Part shown: one piece after another, positions 1 through 8,129 of the stretch
How the letters are laid out: every line of letters begins with the position of its first letter
Position numbering within the stretch: the stretch's first letter is position 1
IMG/VR virus record: IMGVR_UViG_3300027970_000012
Span: 1 to 64,000 of that record
Source: a virus
Direction: 5' to 3' (one strand)
Length of the DNA: 64,000 bases
The notes under the pieces: model-generated
The model's input: the letters and a program-made list of their open reading frames with translations, nothing else
Database searches by the model: none
Told to the model about the DNA's origin: nothing
Made by a program: the position numbers and the translations under genes

Positions 1-707
1 TCAAAGTCTTCACCAAATGAGGTAGGATTCTTTTTCAAATACTTTGCGGCTTCTCCTTCACCCTGAAGTTTAGCAAGCAACATCTTAGCTTTAGTTTTAG
101 CTTTCTTGCTGAGCTTAGGCTTGTCTGAACAAGATTTAGCTTCTTCTAGAATTTCAATCGCCCAATCTATGCTCATATTTTCGGCAATCACAGAAGCGTC
201 TTCTACACACTCTGCAAATTCACTATCAATCAAATGTGCAAGAATGTCTTCATAATCTTCACTACGAATGGACTTGAGTAGCTTATTTGCTGTTGAACCT
301 AGAGTATCCTTCCTAAGCCTAGGATGAAGCCTACGAGTGGCTTCAGGAGCATCTTCCTTAGGAGTAGGTGCGGTAGTTCCCATCGCTCTCTCAGAGCGTC
401 TGGAAGGTCTTCCAGTCTCTTTGGCGATAATGGAATCTGCAGCCTTTTCTAGTGCTTCAGCCTTCTTTTCTTCTCTTCTTGCTTTCGCCTTCTGACTTGC
501 TCTTTTGCTGGAAGTCATGACTTCACCAGCATCTTCCATTTCCTTTACTCTAGCCCAACGTGCAGCGAGTCTAGCGTCTCTCTGAGCTTTAGTTTCTTCT
601 GAAAATGCTTCTGCAGATTCAGTGAGATTTTCACTATACATTGATTGATATAGGTCATGAATCTCCATACTAATTTTATTGGAGGAACCGAATTCTAGAT
701 TACTCAT
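1..707 (-). CDS. Partial late protein, Lys/Ala/Glu-rich (C-terminus outside window)
   Basis: The frame is open from an ATG at 707 to the left edge without a stop, giving about 235 residues. It starts MSNLEFGSSNKI and then reads HDLYQSMYSE, NLTESAEAFSEE and a highly charged helical stretch (EEKKAEALEKAADSI). The C-terminal half (LLKSIRSEDYEDILAHLID) looks globular. I do not recognise a family. Composition and the late promoter just upstream (732-738) suggest a virion or internal head protein. L-T-E followed by S at residues 30-33 fits the gp21 prohead-protease consensus (I/L-X-E). Function is unknown and the gene continues outside the window. Confidence 0.75.
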   Translation of the reverse strand, partial: MSNLEFGSSNKISMEIHDLYQSMYSENLTESAEAFSEETKAQRDARLAARWARVKEMEDAGEVMTSSKRASQKAKARREEKKAEALEKAADSIIAKETGRPSRRSERAMGTTAPTPKEDAPEATRRLHPRLRKDTLGSTANKLLKSIRSEDYEDILAHLIDSEFAECVEDASVIAENMSIDWAIEILEEAKSCSDKPKLSKKAKTKAKMLLAKLQGEGEAAKYLKKNPTSFGEDF

Positions 708-731
708 TTAATTAAAACTATACTTTAGTAT

Positions 732-738
732 TATTTAT
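732..738 (-). promoter_or_regulatory. Late promoter for the gene ending at the left edge
   Basis: ATAAATA on the minus strand, the T4-like late -10 box recognised by gp55-loaded host polymerase, lies about 25 nt upstream of the ATG at 707. It overlaps the stop codon of the preceding gene. Confidence 0.6.
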
Positions 739-1229
739 CATTTCTCACATTCTGTCTTTTCCGTCCATACACCACGAATACCCATAGCACCACCCAATTG
801 ACTTTGCGCTACGCTCTCATCTGGTGAACATTCATAGTAAATAGCATCTTTGACTATAAGTTTTTGAGTTGCTGTATATTTGGACTTTTCAATTTCTTTC
901 AATATAACTGTATTTTTCATATTTGGAACATAGTTTCTTTTTTCTTGTTTCTCATATTCACGTAAAGCTTGGTCTACATCAATCTTAACTTTAAAGTTTA
1001 ATAGCTCAGGGTCTGTTATCATCTGCTGGTCAATTTGTCGTCTTACTTCAGGTAATCCAATATTAAATTTGATTCCAAGAGCTTTTTCAATTTGATAGAA
1101 CTTTTTCCAAAAATCAGTATACGAAAGATTTACTCCACACTTAGAAAGCCCGAATATAATAGAACCTACCACCAGAGTAATAGACAGAGCAGTTGTATTT
1201 TGTTTATTGAAGAATTTAGATACTTTCAT
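738..1229 (-). CDS. Small membrane-anchored hypothetical protein
   Basis: This 163-residue protein has one N-terminal hydrophobic segment (about residues 13-35, ALSITLVVGSIIFGL) after a short basic stretch, then a soluble charged domain ending in a Cys-containing tail (YECSPDES, TEKTECEK). The arrangement predicts a single-pass membrane protein or uncleaved signal anchor with the bulk on one side. It abuts the next upstream gene with no gap, so the two are probably co-transcribed. I recognise no catalytic motif and assign no function. A late-expressed envelope-active or accessory protein is possible. Confidence 0.7.
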   Translation of the reverse strand: MKVSKFFNKQNTTALSITLVVGSIIFGLSKCGVNLSYTDFWKKFYQIEKALGIKFNIGLPEVRRQIDQQMITDPELLNFKVKIDVDQALREYEKQEKRNYVPNMKNTVILKEIEKSKYTATQKLIVKDAIYYECSPDESVAQSQLGGAMGIRGVWTEKTECEK

Positions 1230-1901
1230 TTAATCTCTGTCTATTGGTGTTAATCTACCCTTACCTTTAGCGGCTTGTTTTGATGATGAGGGCCTACCTA
1301 CTTTGGCGTATTGGTCACCATCACGATCTATTTTTCCAAATCCCATTCTTTGGTAGAGTTTACCTCTAGCATTTTTTTCTATAATCCGAGTATTTCCTTT
1401 AGAATCTTTATATGTATGGTCATTGGATGATGGGCTATTCATTACTACTGAGTGAGAAGGTAGTCTTGGCTCAACATGTCTTTTCCAAACATATTTGGCA
1501 TTACGTATCATATGTTGCTTTTCTCTATCCGACATTGTGGAGTTATTGTCACTATGACGCCAGGATATTCCATGAGTCGGTTTTCCATCGACAGAATTTT
1601 CGTCGTTAAGTTTATATATATTAAATTCAACTCCAGTTGGTCTATGATGAAATGTTACCATTGTTGTTCCGTGATTTATCTTTAAATGAGGATGAGAATG
1701 TGTCTTCAAATTTGGATTATCCGCACCATGAAAAACATTATCTTTGGTTTTCTCCCAATGTTTATTCTTTTTATATTCACTACTAAATGGCCTACTTTGC
1801 CTATTGAATGCTTTGCTACGTGGAGTTTGTCCAGAAGGTAACTTATCTGTAGGAGCGTAATATTTCTCCACAAGTAGCATAAACTCTTGAAATGTTTTCA
1901 T
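1230..1901 (-). CDS. Putative head-cargo protein with T4 internal-protein-like N-terminus (paralogue A)
   Basis: The 223-residue basic protein starts MKTFQEFMLLVEKYYAP. T4 internal head proteins IPI and IPIII start MKTYQEFIAEA, the capsid-targeting peptide cut by gp21 after I-A-E. Here the corresponding cut would follow L-V-E at residue 12. The C-terminal third (GKLYQRMGFGKID, then KVGRP and QAAKGKGRLTP) is nearly shared with the next gene upstream, so the two are tandem paralogues. The LYQRMGFG string resembles the end of a GNAT acetyltransferase fold, but I cannot confirm that. It probably is a late protein packed in the prohead; its role after injection is unknown. Confidence 0.7.
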   Translation of the reverse strand: MKTFQEFMLLVEKYYAPTDKLPSGQTPRSKAFNRQSRPFSSEYKKNKHWEKTKDNVFHGADNPNLKTHSHPHLKINHGTTMVTFHHRPTGVEFNIYKLNDENSVDGKPTHGISWRHSDNNSTMSDREKQHMIRNAKYVWKRHVEPRLPSHSVVMNSPSSNDHTYKDSKGNTRIIEKNARGKLYQRMGFGKIDRDGDQYAKVGRPSSSKQAAKGKGRLTPIDRD

Positions 1902-1904
1902 GGC

Positions 1905-2606
1905 TTAATCGTCATACTCTACGTAATTTAATGGAGTTAATCTCTTTTTACCCTTAGCTGCTTGTTTTGGTGAAAGTGGCCTACCTACTTTAGCATGTTG
2001 ATTTCTGTGAGTCGGATCTATTTTTCCAAATCCCATTCTTTGGTAGAGCTTACCTCTAGTGTTTTTAAATTTAGTTCTCAACCCCCCGCTCTCATCTCTA
2101 TATGTGCTATTATTATGTTGAGGACTATTTCTAGCTAAACTATGAGAGGGTAATCTATTTTCAATATGGTCCTTCCACATTTTTTTAGCATTGGTTGCAA
2201 TTACTTGCCTTGTCTTATCACTAGCATTATGTATATTTGGATGAGTATGAGACCAACTCACCAAATGAGTTGGTTTACCATTCACATCATCTTTTTTAGT
2301 GGTTCTATATTTAATTCCAGTTTTTTTATTATAAATATCGTGATTTCCCTGATATGAATCTATCTCTAAATCTGGATGCGGCTTATTGTCCACCTCAGGA
2401 CTATCTGCACCTCGTGCAACTTCCCAATGTGTTCTACGTCTTTGAATATGTTGTCTAGTGAGTTGTCTTCTTCCTGTTTTGCTTATTGAAACAGGCCCAT
2501 AAGCTTTGGCTTTAGCCTTTTCTCTAGGGGTTTTTCCTGAAGGAAGTTTTTCATTAGGTTCATAATATTTTTCTACCAGTAATATAAACTCTTGAAAGGT
2601 TCTCAT
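1905..2606 (-). CDS. Putative head-cargo protein with T4 internal-protein-like N-terminus (paralogue B)
   Basis: The 233-residue basic protein starts MRTFQEFILLVEKYYEP, nearly the same as its downstream neighbour, followed in both by KLPSG-TPR. Both share a central VNGKPTH..SW element, a PSHS-NSP motif and a C-terminal GKLYQRMGFGKID...AKVGRP..KQAAKGK block. The N-terminus fits a capsid-targeting sequence with predicted gp21 cleavage after L-V-E. Only 3 nt separate the two genes, so they are co-transcribed products of a tandem duplication whose middle portions have diverged. Enzymatic function is not known; a GNAT-like fold is a guess from the C-terminal motif. Confidence 0.7.
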   Translation of the reverse strand: MRTFQEFILLVEKYYEPNEKLPSGKTPREKAKAKAYGPVSISKTGRRQLTRQHIQRRRTHWEVARGADSPEVDNKPHPDLEIDSYQGNHDIYNKKTGIKYRTTKKDDVNGKPTHLVSWSHTHPNIHNASDKTRQVIATNAKKMWKDHIENRLPSHSLARNSPQHNNSTYRDESGGLRTKFKNTRGKLYQRMGFGKIDPTHRNQHAKVGRPLSPKQAAKGKKRLTPLNYVEYDD

Positions 2607-2609
2607 AAA

Positions 2610-2984
2610 TCAACCTTCAATATATTCCTTCCAATACTCATAGGAGGTTTGTGGACGAGAGGTTTCTTCATTCGTCAGTTCACCATCAGCTTCAGTATCT
2701 TGAGTGTCTTCTTCTGGTTCATCTATTTGAATCATAGATTTCCAATATTGATAAGGAGTCATTTCAACCTCTTCTTGAAGTTCTTTCTTGGGTCTGTGCT
2801 TGTATGGAGAATTATATTGAATTTTTCGTATAGATTTTTTGATATTTCTACCTGGCTTATGATTGTCTCCAGGAGCGGCTACTGCAGTAATGGCTTCATA
2901 AATCTCTTCCCAAGTATATTCACTTAAATCATATCCTTCTTCTACTAGAGCGTCTACCCACTCATTAAATTCTTCGTAATTCAT
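2610..2984 (-). CDS. Acidic conserved cyanophage protein
   Basis: The 124-residue protein begins MNYEEFNEWVDALVEEG, then DLSEYTWEEIYEAI. From memory this N-terminal signature is common in cyanomyoviruses. The middle is basic (KKSIRKI, RPKKEL) and the C-terminus acidic with two YxYWKxxI elements (YQYWKSMI, YEYWKEYI), an internal repeat. The L-V-E near residue 15 would fit gp21 processing. It has its own late promoter (3007-3013) and is followed 3 nt later by the cargo-like paralogues. It is probably virion-associated; biochemical function is unknown. Confidence 0.65.
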   Translation of the reverse strand: MNYEEFNEWVDALVEEGYDLSEYTWEEIYEAITAVAAPGDNHKPGRNIKKSIRKIQYNSPYKHRPKKELQEEVEMTPYQYWKSMIQIDEPEEDTQDTEADGELTNEETSRPQTSYEYWKEYIEG

Positions 2985-3006
2985 TTTTTGGTATTCCTAC
3001 TAAGAG

Positions 3007-3013
3007 TATTTAT
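3007..3013 (-). promoter_or_regulatory. Late promoter
   Basis: GAATAAATAC on the minus strand lies about 23 nt upstream of the ATG at 2984 and just past the end of the previous gene. It heads the 2984-738 group. Confidence 0.65.
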
Positions 3014-3020
3014 TCAAAGT

Positions 3021-4643
3021 CTATTTTTTAGCTTGATATGACCTAGTGACGACTTCTCCAGACTTAGTTGGATGTGCTAGATGAGTTTTGATTTTTGGCG
3101 CACTTGGAGTTGAAGTTTTATGAGCTTGAAAGGCTTTATGAACCTTTACAGCATCATCATACATATGAATTTTTTTAGCATCCAATCTCTTTGCAAGATT
3201 TTTTGCAATCTCTAACTTCTTCTTACCAATATCTGGTCCTTTCATTCCTCCAGTGTAATGAATTTTATTCTGTGGAACTTTAAGTCCGTGCTTTTTGAAT
3301 TGTGAATGAAATTCTTTTGGGTCATCAAACTTTGCACGAGCAGTAATTAAATGAACATTATGCCCTCTTGCCTCTTTTCTCTTAATATCCTTCACTACTC
3401 TCTTGTTTGGAGAGGAAGTTTCTTTAAATTTTTTAGCACTTCTGAATTCACTAAAATCATAATCGTGGCCTGGAGCCAATTTATGAGTATTGAATTCTTG
3501 ATTGGTTAAACTCTGAACTCTCTTTCCAGAAGAGTCCTTTACGTGAACCTGCACATTTGGTCTGTTACCCTTTCCGTGAGTAAAAATTGTTTCGTCCACA
3601 TCATAAGCGTGAACAGTTCTCTTTGGACGAGTTCCTCTTGATTTTTCTTGTAGATACCCAAATGCTTCTTTAAGTTTCGCACTGGGCAAAGAATAAATTC
3701 TTTCCAATGATTTTCTATTTTTTCCCAGCTCAACATTCTGTTTGGAGACTTTTTTCTTTTCCTGTGCAGCAAGCTTTTTAAGATTTGGGTCTTCATTTTC
3801 ACCACCACGCATATGTACTCCAATCTCAGCTACTCTTTTAGCTCTATTAGAGAGTTCCATTGCCTTACGGTCTGCATTGAGACCTGATGCTACATTTGCA
3901 CCCGACACTAGATTTGAAATTTTATTTAGAGAACGATTTGCTCTTTTATTATTAAAATTTTGAAATTTCTCAGAAAGATAATTCTGCATAGCTTCAAAAT
4001 CTTCTTTCGCCAAGTATCCATTGGACCAAAACTCATCCCACTTTCTTTTTGCAGCCTGAGCATGACCTCTTGAAGATGGAGTAAATCCAGGAATATTAGA
4101 CCTAATTCTACGAACTGGTTGTGAGAAAGATGCTCTAGGAGTATGAGTTTTTGAAACTCTCTTAATTGGTGCTCTTACAATATGATACTTTGGAACTTCA
4201 GGTAGAGGCTTTACTGCATCCTCTTCCTCTCTTCTTTCAATTCTATCTTTTTTTGAAAGTGCTCTCTTCGGATTTCCAGAACGAAACGCAACTTTTACTC
4301 CTTTGGGTAGGTTATTACTTCCCGCACTTGGAGAATATTGAGCATTTCCAACTTTTTCTAAATTCTTATAACGTTCTCTATGAGAAAGATACTCACTTTT
4401 AGAAACGCCTTCATCCAAGTCAAAAGCTTCTCCAATCTTACTCTTAGAGAAGAAATCTACAATCTTTCTTTCTTTCCGTGCTTTTGGTGAAGCTGATTCT
4501 TCTCTGCGCTGCTTTCTCTTTGCTAAAATCTCTTCTGCTTTTTGTTGAAAGGATTTTTGACCAGAAATATCTGGATGATTAGATGCACGTGCCTCTAAGA
4601 ACAATTCAACAAAAACATCATAATTTTTTGGATAACTACTCAT
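3021..4643 (-). CDS. Large basic virion-type protein with C-terminal HAD-like domain
   Basis: The ATG at 4643 (MSSYPKNYDVFVEL) is preferred over the one 9 nt upstream because AAAAGGAT sits about 10 nt before it. The first 340 residues are basic and low-complexity, with an N-terminal VFVELFLEAR resembling the cargo-type N-termini. Residues from about 345 to the end look like a HAD-superfamily hydrolase: DVDETIF (motif I, DxDxT-like), LITARA (motif II), a Lys-rich stretch and MYDDAVKV (acidic motif IV). Polynucleotide 3'-phosphatase or another phosphatase activity is possible, but the substrate cannot be read. A late promoter lies at 4664-4670. It is probably a head-internal or structural protein carrying an enzyme domain. 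Confidence 0.75.
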   Translation of the reverse strand: MSSYPKNYDVFVELFLEARASNHPDISGQKSFQQKAEEILAKRKQRREESASPKARKERKIVDFFSKSKIGEAFDLDEGVSKSEYLSHRERYKNLEKVGNAQYSPSAGSNNLPKGVKVAFRSGNPKRALSKKDRIERREEEDAVKPLPEVPKYHIVRAPIKRVSKTHTPRASFSQPVRRIRSNIPGFTPSSRGHAQAAKRKWDEFWSNGYLAKEDFEAMQNYLSEKFQNFNNKRANRSLNKISNLVSGANVASGLNADRKAMELSNRAKRVAEIGVHMRGGENEDPNLKKLAAQEKKKVSKQNVELGKNRKSLERIYSLPSAKLKEAFGYLQEKSRGTRPKRTVHAYDVDETIFTHGKGNRPNVQVHVKDSSGKRVQSLTNQEFNTHKLAPGHDYDFSEFRSAKKFKETSSPNKRVVKDIKRKEARGHNVHLITARAKFDDPKEFHSQFKKHGLKVPQNKIHYTGGMKGPDIGKKKLEIAKNLAKRLDAKKIHMYDDAVKVHKAFQAHKTSTPSAPKIKTHLAHPTKSGEVVTRSYQAKK

Positions 4644-4663
4644 TGATATCAATCCTTTTTAGA

Positions 4664-4670
4664 TATTTAT
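4664..4670 (-). promoter_or_regulatory. Late promoter
   Basis: ATAAATATC on the minus strand, 21 nt before the chosen start of the HAD-like protein gene. A Shine-Dalgarno-like AAAAGGAT lies between. Confidence 0.65.
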
Positions 4671-4677
4671 ATAAATA

Positions 4678-5418
4678 TCAAGCTTCTTGAGTAGTATAAT
4701 TATCAACTATACTAGATTTCCAAGCTTCACTCATATTCGTCATAATAGCTAGAGCAGACTCTACAGAATTCACATAACCTTCATCTAGAAGATGGTCTAG
4801 AATTATATCATACGCATCTACAGATTCCTTGGTAGGAATAGGTCTATTCATTAAAGGATTTGGAGTCTTAGGCCTATTTGCTAACGATGGATTTGCGAGT
4901 GCCCAAGTAGATTTACCTGTTGCTTCTGCACCCTTAACATCTCCAACTTTAATTTGAGATTTATAGACGGAGGTTCCACCCTGAATCTTCTGTTGAGTTG
5001 TTGCGTTCGCAGAAGAAGAATTAGAAGCTGCAGTGGGCTTAGGTGCGGTTGGCTTGATTGCAGGCGTAGAAATAGGCTTAGAGGCTTGTGGTTTAGCTAC
5101 TGGAGTAGGTCTTACTACCGAAGTTGGTCTTGTAGCTACAGGTTTAGGAGCTTGTGAGTTAACTGTCGGAGTTGGTGTAGTTGCGAATGTTTTTTGTACT
5201 GGCGCCCCAACACGACTACCAGCATATCCTGTGGCGTTTGGAGCTATCTTATATGATGGTGGATTTATTCTTTTTCCAGAGTTGGGTGCAACTGTTGCTC
5301 TTTGCTTAGCTGCTGCGGCATAACCAGGAAGAACGGCACCAGCTTCATTTATAGAAGACTCATCAGAATATACTTGACCATATGCTTCGTATAAATTCTG
5401 TAGATTGATATGGTCCAT
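4678..5418 (-). CDS. Pro/Ala/Thr-rich structural-type protein with conserved C-terminal helix pair
   Basis: The 246-residue protein has three parts: an N-terminal helix (MDHINLQNLYEAYG, with L-Y-E as a possible gp21 site), a long Pro/Thr/Ala/Lys-rich linker, and a conserved C-terminus AYDIILDHLLDEGYVNS..ALAIMTNMSEAWK. That C-terminal signature recurs in many cyanomyovirus proteins, often at the ends of otherwise unrelated virion proteins (from memory). The gene has its own late promoter. It is likely virion-associated; function is unknown. Confidence 0.7.
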   Translation of the reverse strand: MDHINLQNLYEAYGQVYSDESSINEAGAVLPGYAAAAKQRATVAPNSGKRINPPSYKIAPNATGYAGSRVGAPVQKTFATTPTPTVNSQAPKPVATRPTSVVRPTPVAKPQASKPISTPAIKPTAPKPTAASNSSSANATTQQKIQGGTSVYKSQIKVGDVKGAEATGKSTWALANPSLANRPKTPNPLMNRPIPTKESVDAYDIILDHLLDEGYVNSVESALAIMTNMSEAWKSSIVDNYTTQEA

Positions 5419-5444
5419 TTTAATTACTATAGCTACCTATGAGT

Positions 5445-5451
5445 TATTTAT
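5445..5451 (-). promoter_or_regulatory. Late promoter
   Basis: ATAAATAAC on the minus strand, about 27 nt upstream of the ATG at 5418. It overlaps the stop codon region of the preceding gene. Confidence 0.65.
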
Positions 5452-5693
5452 ATAATATCTAAAATATCACAAAATTCTCTAAAGGTTTTCTTTGTTCCTT
5501 CACGAGTTTTCAACCATTCATCTGGAGTCTTTCCCTCATTCGCATTCTTAAATCCATAATGTAATTCTTTTGCAGTAAGAGAATACTTCTTCATTAGTAT
5601 TCTCATTGCAGAATCAATGGAATCATATGTTGGATTCGGAAGTTTCTCTAAACTTCGTTTCAACTCAGTAATGATTTTGAAATCAATCTTCAT
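5448..5693 (-). CDS. Small conserved cyanophage protein
   Basis: An 81-residue protein with KKYSLTAKELHYGFKNANEG and a TPDEWLKTR motif, a pattern I recall in small cyanomyovirus hypothetical proteins. The C-terminal KKTFREFCDILDI resembles the cargo-type amphipathic helix but sits at the wrong end. The gene overlaps the preceding one by 11 nt, so translation is probably coupled. No enzymatic motif is visible. Confidence 0.6.
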   Translation of the reverse strand: MKIDFKIITELKRSLEKLPNPTYDSIDSAMRILMKKYSLTAKELHYGFKNANEGKTPDEWLKTREGTKKTFREFCDILDII

Positions 5694-5967
5694 CTTTTAC
5701 TTTCTTCTTCTTTTTCTTCTTTTTAACTGGAGTTCCTGCAAGACCGTTCTCTCTCATCTTCTGTAGAAATCTTGATGTTCTACTTCCTCTACTTTCCTCT
5801 TCATCACCTAAGGGACCAAGAGTATCTTTTGAATGCTGACGAAACATATCATCAGCATACGATTCATTGTGATTCATAATCGCTTCCAACAGATAATTAA
5901 CTTCATTCAACTCTAGTCTTTTTTTTCTTCTATTTAAAATTTCGTCTATGTTTTGCATAACATTCAA
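5683..5967 (-). CDS. Small late protein with poly-lysine tail
   Basis: The 94-residue protein has an N-terminal amphipathic segment (NIDEILNRRKKRLELNEVNYLLEAI), a middle rich in acidic and Ser/Arg residues, and a C-terminal run of eight lysines (PVKKKKKKKKVKDED). The tail suggests nucleic-acid or capsid-interior binding. It has a late promoter at 5987-5993. The start at 5967 is kept because AAAGG lies about 12 nt upstream; an in-frame ATG three codons in is an alternative. Function is unknown. Confidence 0.6.
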   Translation of the reverse strand: MNVMQNIDEILNRRKKRLELNEVNYLLEAIMNHNESYADDMFRQHSKDTLGPLGDEEESRGSRTSRFLQKMRENGLAGTPVKKKKKKKKVKDED

Positions 5968-5986
5968 AGATTTGAACCTTTAGATG

Positions 5987-5993
5987 TATTTAT
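5987..5993 (-). promoter_or_regulatory. Late promoter
   Basis: ATAAATACATC on the minus strand, about 20 nt upstream of the ATG at 5967. It lies in the gap after the nrdB stop, marking the switch from RNR to late-gene transcription. Confidence 0.65.
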
Positions 5994-6005
5994 GTTCTCA
6001 TTAAA

Positions 6006-8120
6006 CTACAATTTAAAGTTTACAAAGGTATCAGTGTCAATATCTTGTTTGATTGCTCCTACTAAATACGAAATTTTTTCAGTCTCCTGTGGGCTTTCTT
6101 GAACTTCCTTACTATTCAACCAATGTGAAGTCCAGGGTAAAGGATTATTCTTTGCGGGAATATCAAACATAGGAGCTAATCCAATTGCCTTTCTTCTACG
6201 ATTTGCAATCCAATCCACGTAATTGAAAAGTAATTTGTCGTTCAATCCAATCATACTTCCATCACGAAACAGATACTGTGCCCATCGTTTTTCTTCATTC
6301 ACAGCAAGTTCAAACATTTTATCTACATAATGTTTCTCTTCCTGAATGATTCCAAGCATTTCTGGGTCATCTCCCTGCCTCCATTTAGTGAGAATTTTTT
6401 GTGTGAGATTTAAATGACAATTTCCAGATACAATGACTTTATTCTCATAACGAACAACTAACATTCCACTGGGAACGGAGACACAGAATACATCTCCATC
6501 ATAGTTATAAGTTGAAGTTGTTTTTGGTTTGGCTCCAGCGCAATAGTAATCTCTATCTTGAATGATGGTTATGCGATGAACATTCTTATATCTATCCTGT
6601 CTATGGTCTATTTGAATACCTCTATGTGCTCTTCTTCCAGAAAGAGCGGCAATGGCTTGAACCATATCAGCTACATCTGAATTTGTAGTAGAGAAATAAA
6701 TGTTAGAATAATCTCCATTTCTTAGATGACCATCCCAGTGAGAAAGCTCTTCTAGAAATTCAATACACCAAGCGCCACCAACTTCTTCTAGATTAACCCA
6801 AGAGAAATCCTTAACAACATCGTGCTCTATAGGAACCCATACAGTATACACGTAAGAAATTTTATCATTATGTATAAATTCTATTTTCGTATGTCTAAAT
6901 TGAATCTGCTCTAGAATATGGTCCAGCCTATCAATTTTTCTGGGTTTTGTAAGAGTAAAAGTTGTAATATTACACCCATTGAATTTTCCATTTCTGAGGT
7001 CTTTATTCTGTATTGACCCATCTGCCTGCAGAGCAATTTTAAATCTTTCAACATATGAAAGTTCGGCTCTACCACCAGTTTTAACCCCAGAAGCAATAAA
7101 ATGTTTCAAAAAAGAAGAATTAAATTCTTCCGCAGTATTTTCTTTAATGTCTCTAGTGATGCTATCTCTCCAGATAATTCTATGGTCTGGGGTGACTACC
7201 TGTTTGAAGTGTCCTTTGATATTGGAGAACTCATACACTAAACCAGAATGAGGTTTTTTAGTGTAATGTAATGGATGCACAAATTCAATTGAACCATTCG
7301 TATTATATTGAGCCACTTTTTCTGTCTGGTCTAGGTCCTCAAATTTCTTCCATCCAATTGGTGTTAAAACTTCAGTTCCTTTCACAAAACAGCTTTCATC
7401 ACGCGAAATCAGTGAGATAATCTTGGCCGAACCTTCCATCAGTTTTAGCTCACCAAAAGCGAAACTACAGGCGAAGCTCACATAAAAGCGAATTCCTTCA
7501 AGAATATTCACATTCATAATTGCCCGATATAGCTTCCGTTTCAGTTCTATTCTTGTGGATAATCCGACATCAATTCCTTCATTCGCAAATCTCCACATAT
7601 TTGTAGAGCCATATTGTTGAGCATAATTGATAAAGTCATTATAGGACTCAGTTACTGATGCCGCTCTCTCTAGAATCATCTCATCATGAATGATAGTATC
7701 AAATACTTCTGTTGGATTTGCATATACATTTTTGATGATATGAGTATATGAGCGACTATGAATCATCTCAAAGAACTCCCAGGCAGTCATCGCAGCTTCC
7801 AATTCAGGAAGAGAGCAATAAGGAATGAATGCCATTCCTGGTCCTCTTCCTTGAACGCTATCTAATAGAATTTGATACTTTAGATTTGAAGTGAATATAT
7901 GCTTCTGTTCTGGGCGAAGAGTCATATAATCAGATTTATCTTTCTGTAAAGAAATCTCCTCGGGTCTCCAGAAGAAACTCAATTGTTGTTGAGTGAGTTT
8001 TTCAAATTCTGGGTATTTGAATGTGTCATATCTTTGAACTCCTAGAGGAGCCCCAAAGAACATAGGTGATTTAGTCGTATCAATATCCTCGGTATTAAAT
8101 ACCGTCATTCCATTTATCAT
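6006..8120 (-). CDS. nrdB: Ribonucleotide reductase class I small subunit NrdB, with intein
   Basis: The 704-codon reading frame encodes a NrdB of about 380 residues plus a 324-residue in-frame intein. NrdB carries the diiron centre and tyrosyl radical that, with NrdA, reduce ribonucleotides for phage DNA synthesis. Extein features: HDEMILERAASV for the first carboxylate/His pair, NILEGIRFYVSFACSF for the middle helix, and SRDES + CHLN for the E..H iron ligands. The intein (residues 244-567) splits the last motif between DES and CHLN, so unspliced protein cannot build the metal site. NrdB lies directly downstream of fractured nrdA (9 nt gap), forming one operon. Confidence 0.95.
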   Translation of the reverse strand: MINGMTVFNTEDIDTTKSPMFFGAPLGVQRYDTFKYPEFEKLTQQQLSFFWRPEEISLQKDKSDYMTLRPEQKHIFTSNLKYQILLDSVQGRGPGMAFIPYCSLPELEAAMTAWEFFEMIHSRSYTHIIKNVYANPTEVFDTIIHDEMILERAASVTESYNDFINYAQQYGSTNMWRFANEGIDVGLSTRIELKRKLYRAIMNVNILEGIRFYVSFACSFAFGELKLMEGSAKIISLISRDESCFVKGTEVLTPIGWKKFEDLDQTEKVAQYNTNGSIEFVHPLHYTKKPHSGLVYEFSNIKGHFKQVVTPDHRIIWRDSITRDIKENTAEEFNSSFLKHFIASGVKTGGRAELSYVERFKIALQADGSIQNKDLRNGKFNGCNITTFTLTKPRKIDRLDHILEQIQFRHTKIEFIHNDKISYVYTVWVPIEHDVVKDFSWVNLEEVGGAWCIEFLEELSHWDGHLRNGDYSNIYFSTTNSDVADMVQAIAALSGRRAHRGIQIDHRQDRYKNVHRITIIQDRDYYCAGAKPKTTSTYNYDGDVFCVSVPSGMLVVRYENKVIVSGNCHLNLTQKILTKWRQGDDPEMLGIIQEEKHYVDKMFELAVNEEKRWAQYLFRDGSMIGLNDKLLFNYVDWIANRRRKAIGLAPMFDIPAKNNPLPWTSHWLNSKEVQESPQETEKISYLVGAIKQDIDTDTFVNFKL
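6420..7391 (-). mobile_element. NrdB cis-splicing intein with LAGLIDADG endonuclease
   Basis: Residues 244-567 of the NrdB frame. Block A is CFVKGTEVLTPIGWKKF with Cys1; block B is VVTPDHRI (TPDH); the end is VISGN-type (KVIVSGN) followed by Cys+1. The penultimate residue is Gly, not the usual His. Two LAGLIDADG-like motifs, FKIALQADGSI and LEELSHWDGHL, indicate a DOD homing endonuclease. It looks complete and should be a class 1 intein. Confidence 0.9.
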
Positions 8121-8129
8121 AATATTACC

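Noticed and set aside
3539-3963. Open frames on both strands inside the HAD-like protein gene (e.g. 3742-3963 plus)
   Set aside because: They are shadows of a long coding frame with better codon structure and domain content, and have no promoter or ribosome-binding site.
4954-5323. Two plus-strand open frames (67 and 96 codons) opposite the Pro/Ala-rich gene
   Set aside because: They arise from the repetitive Pro/Thr/Ala codons of the minus-strand gene, with Leu/Arg- or Gly/Val-rich translations of no recognisable fold.
6979-7251. Plus-strand 90-codon frame inside the NrdB intein
   Set aside because: It is antisense to a well-conserved LAGLIDADG region and lacks any supporting signal.
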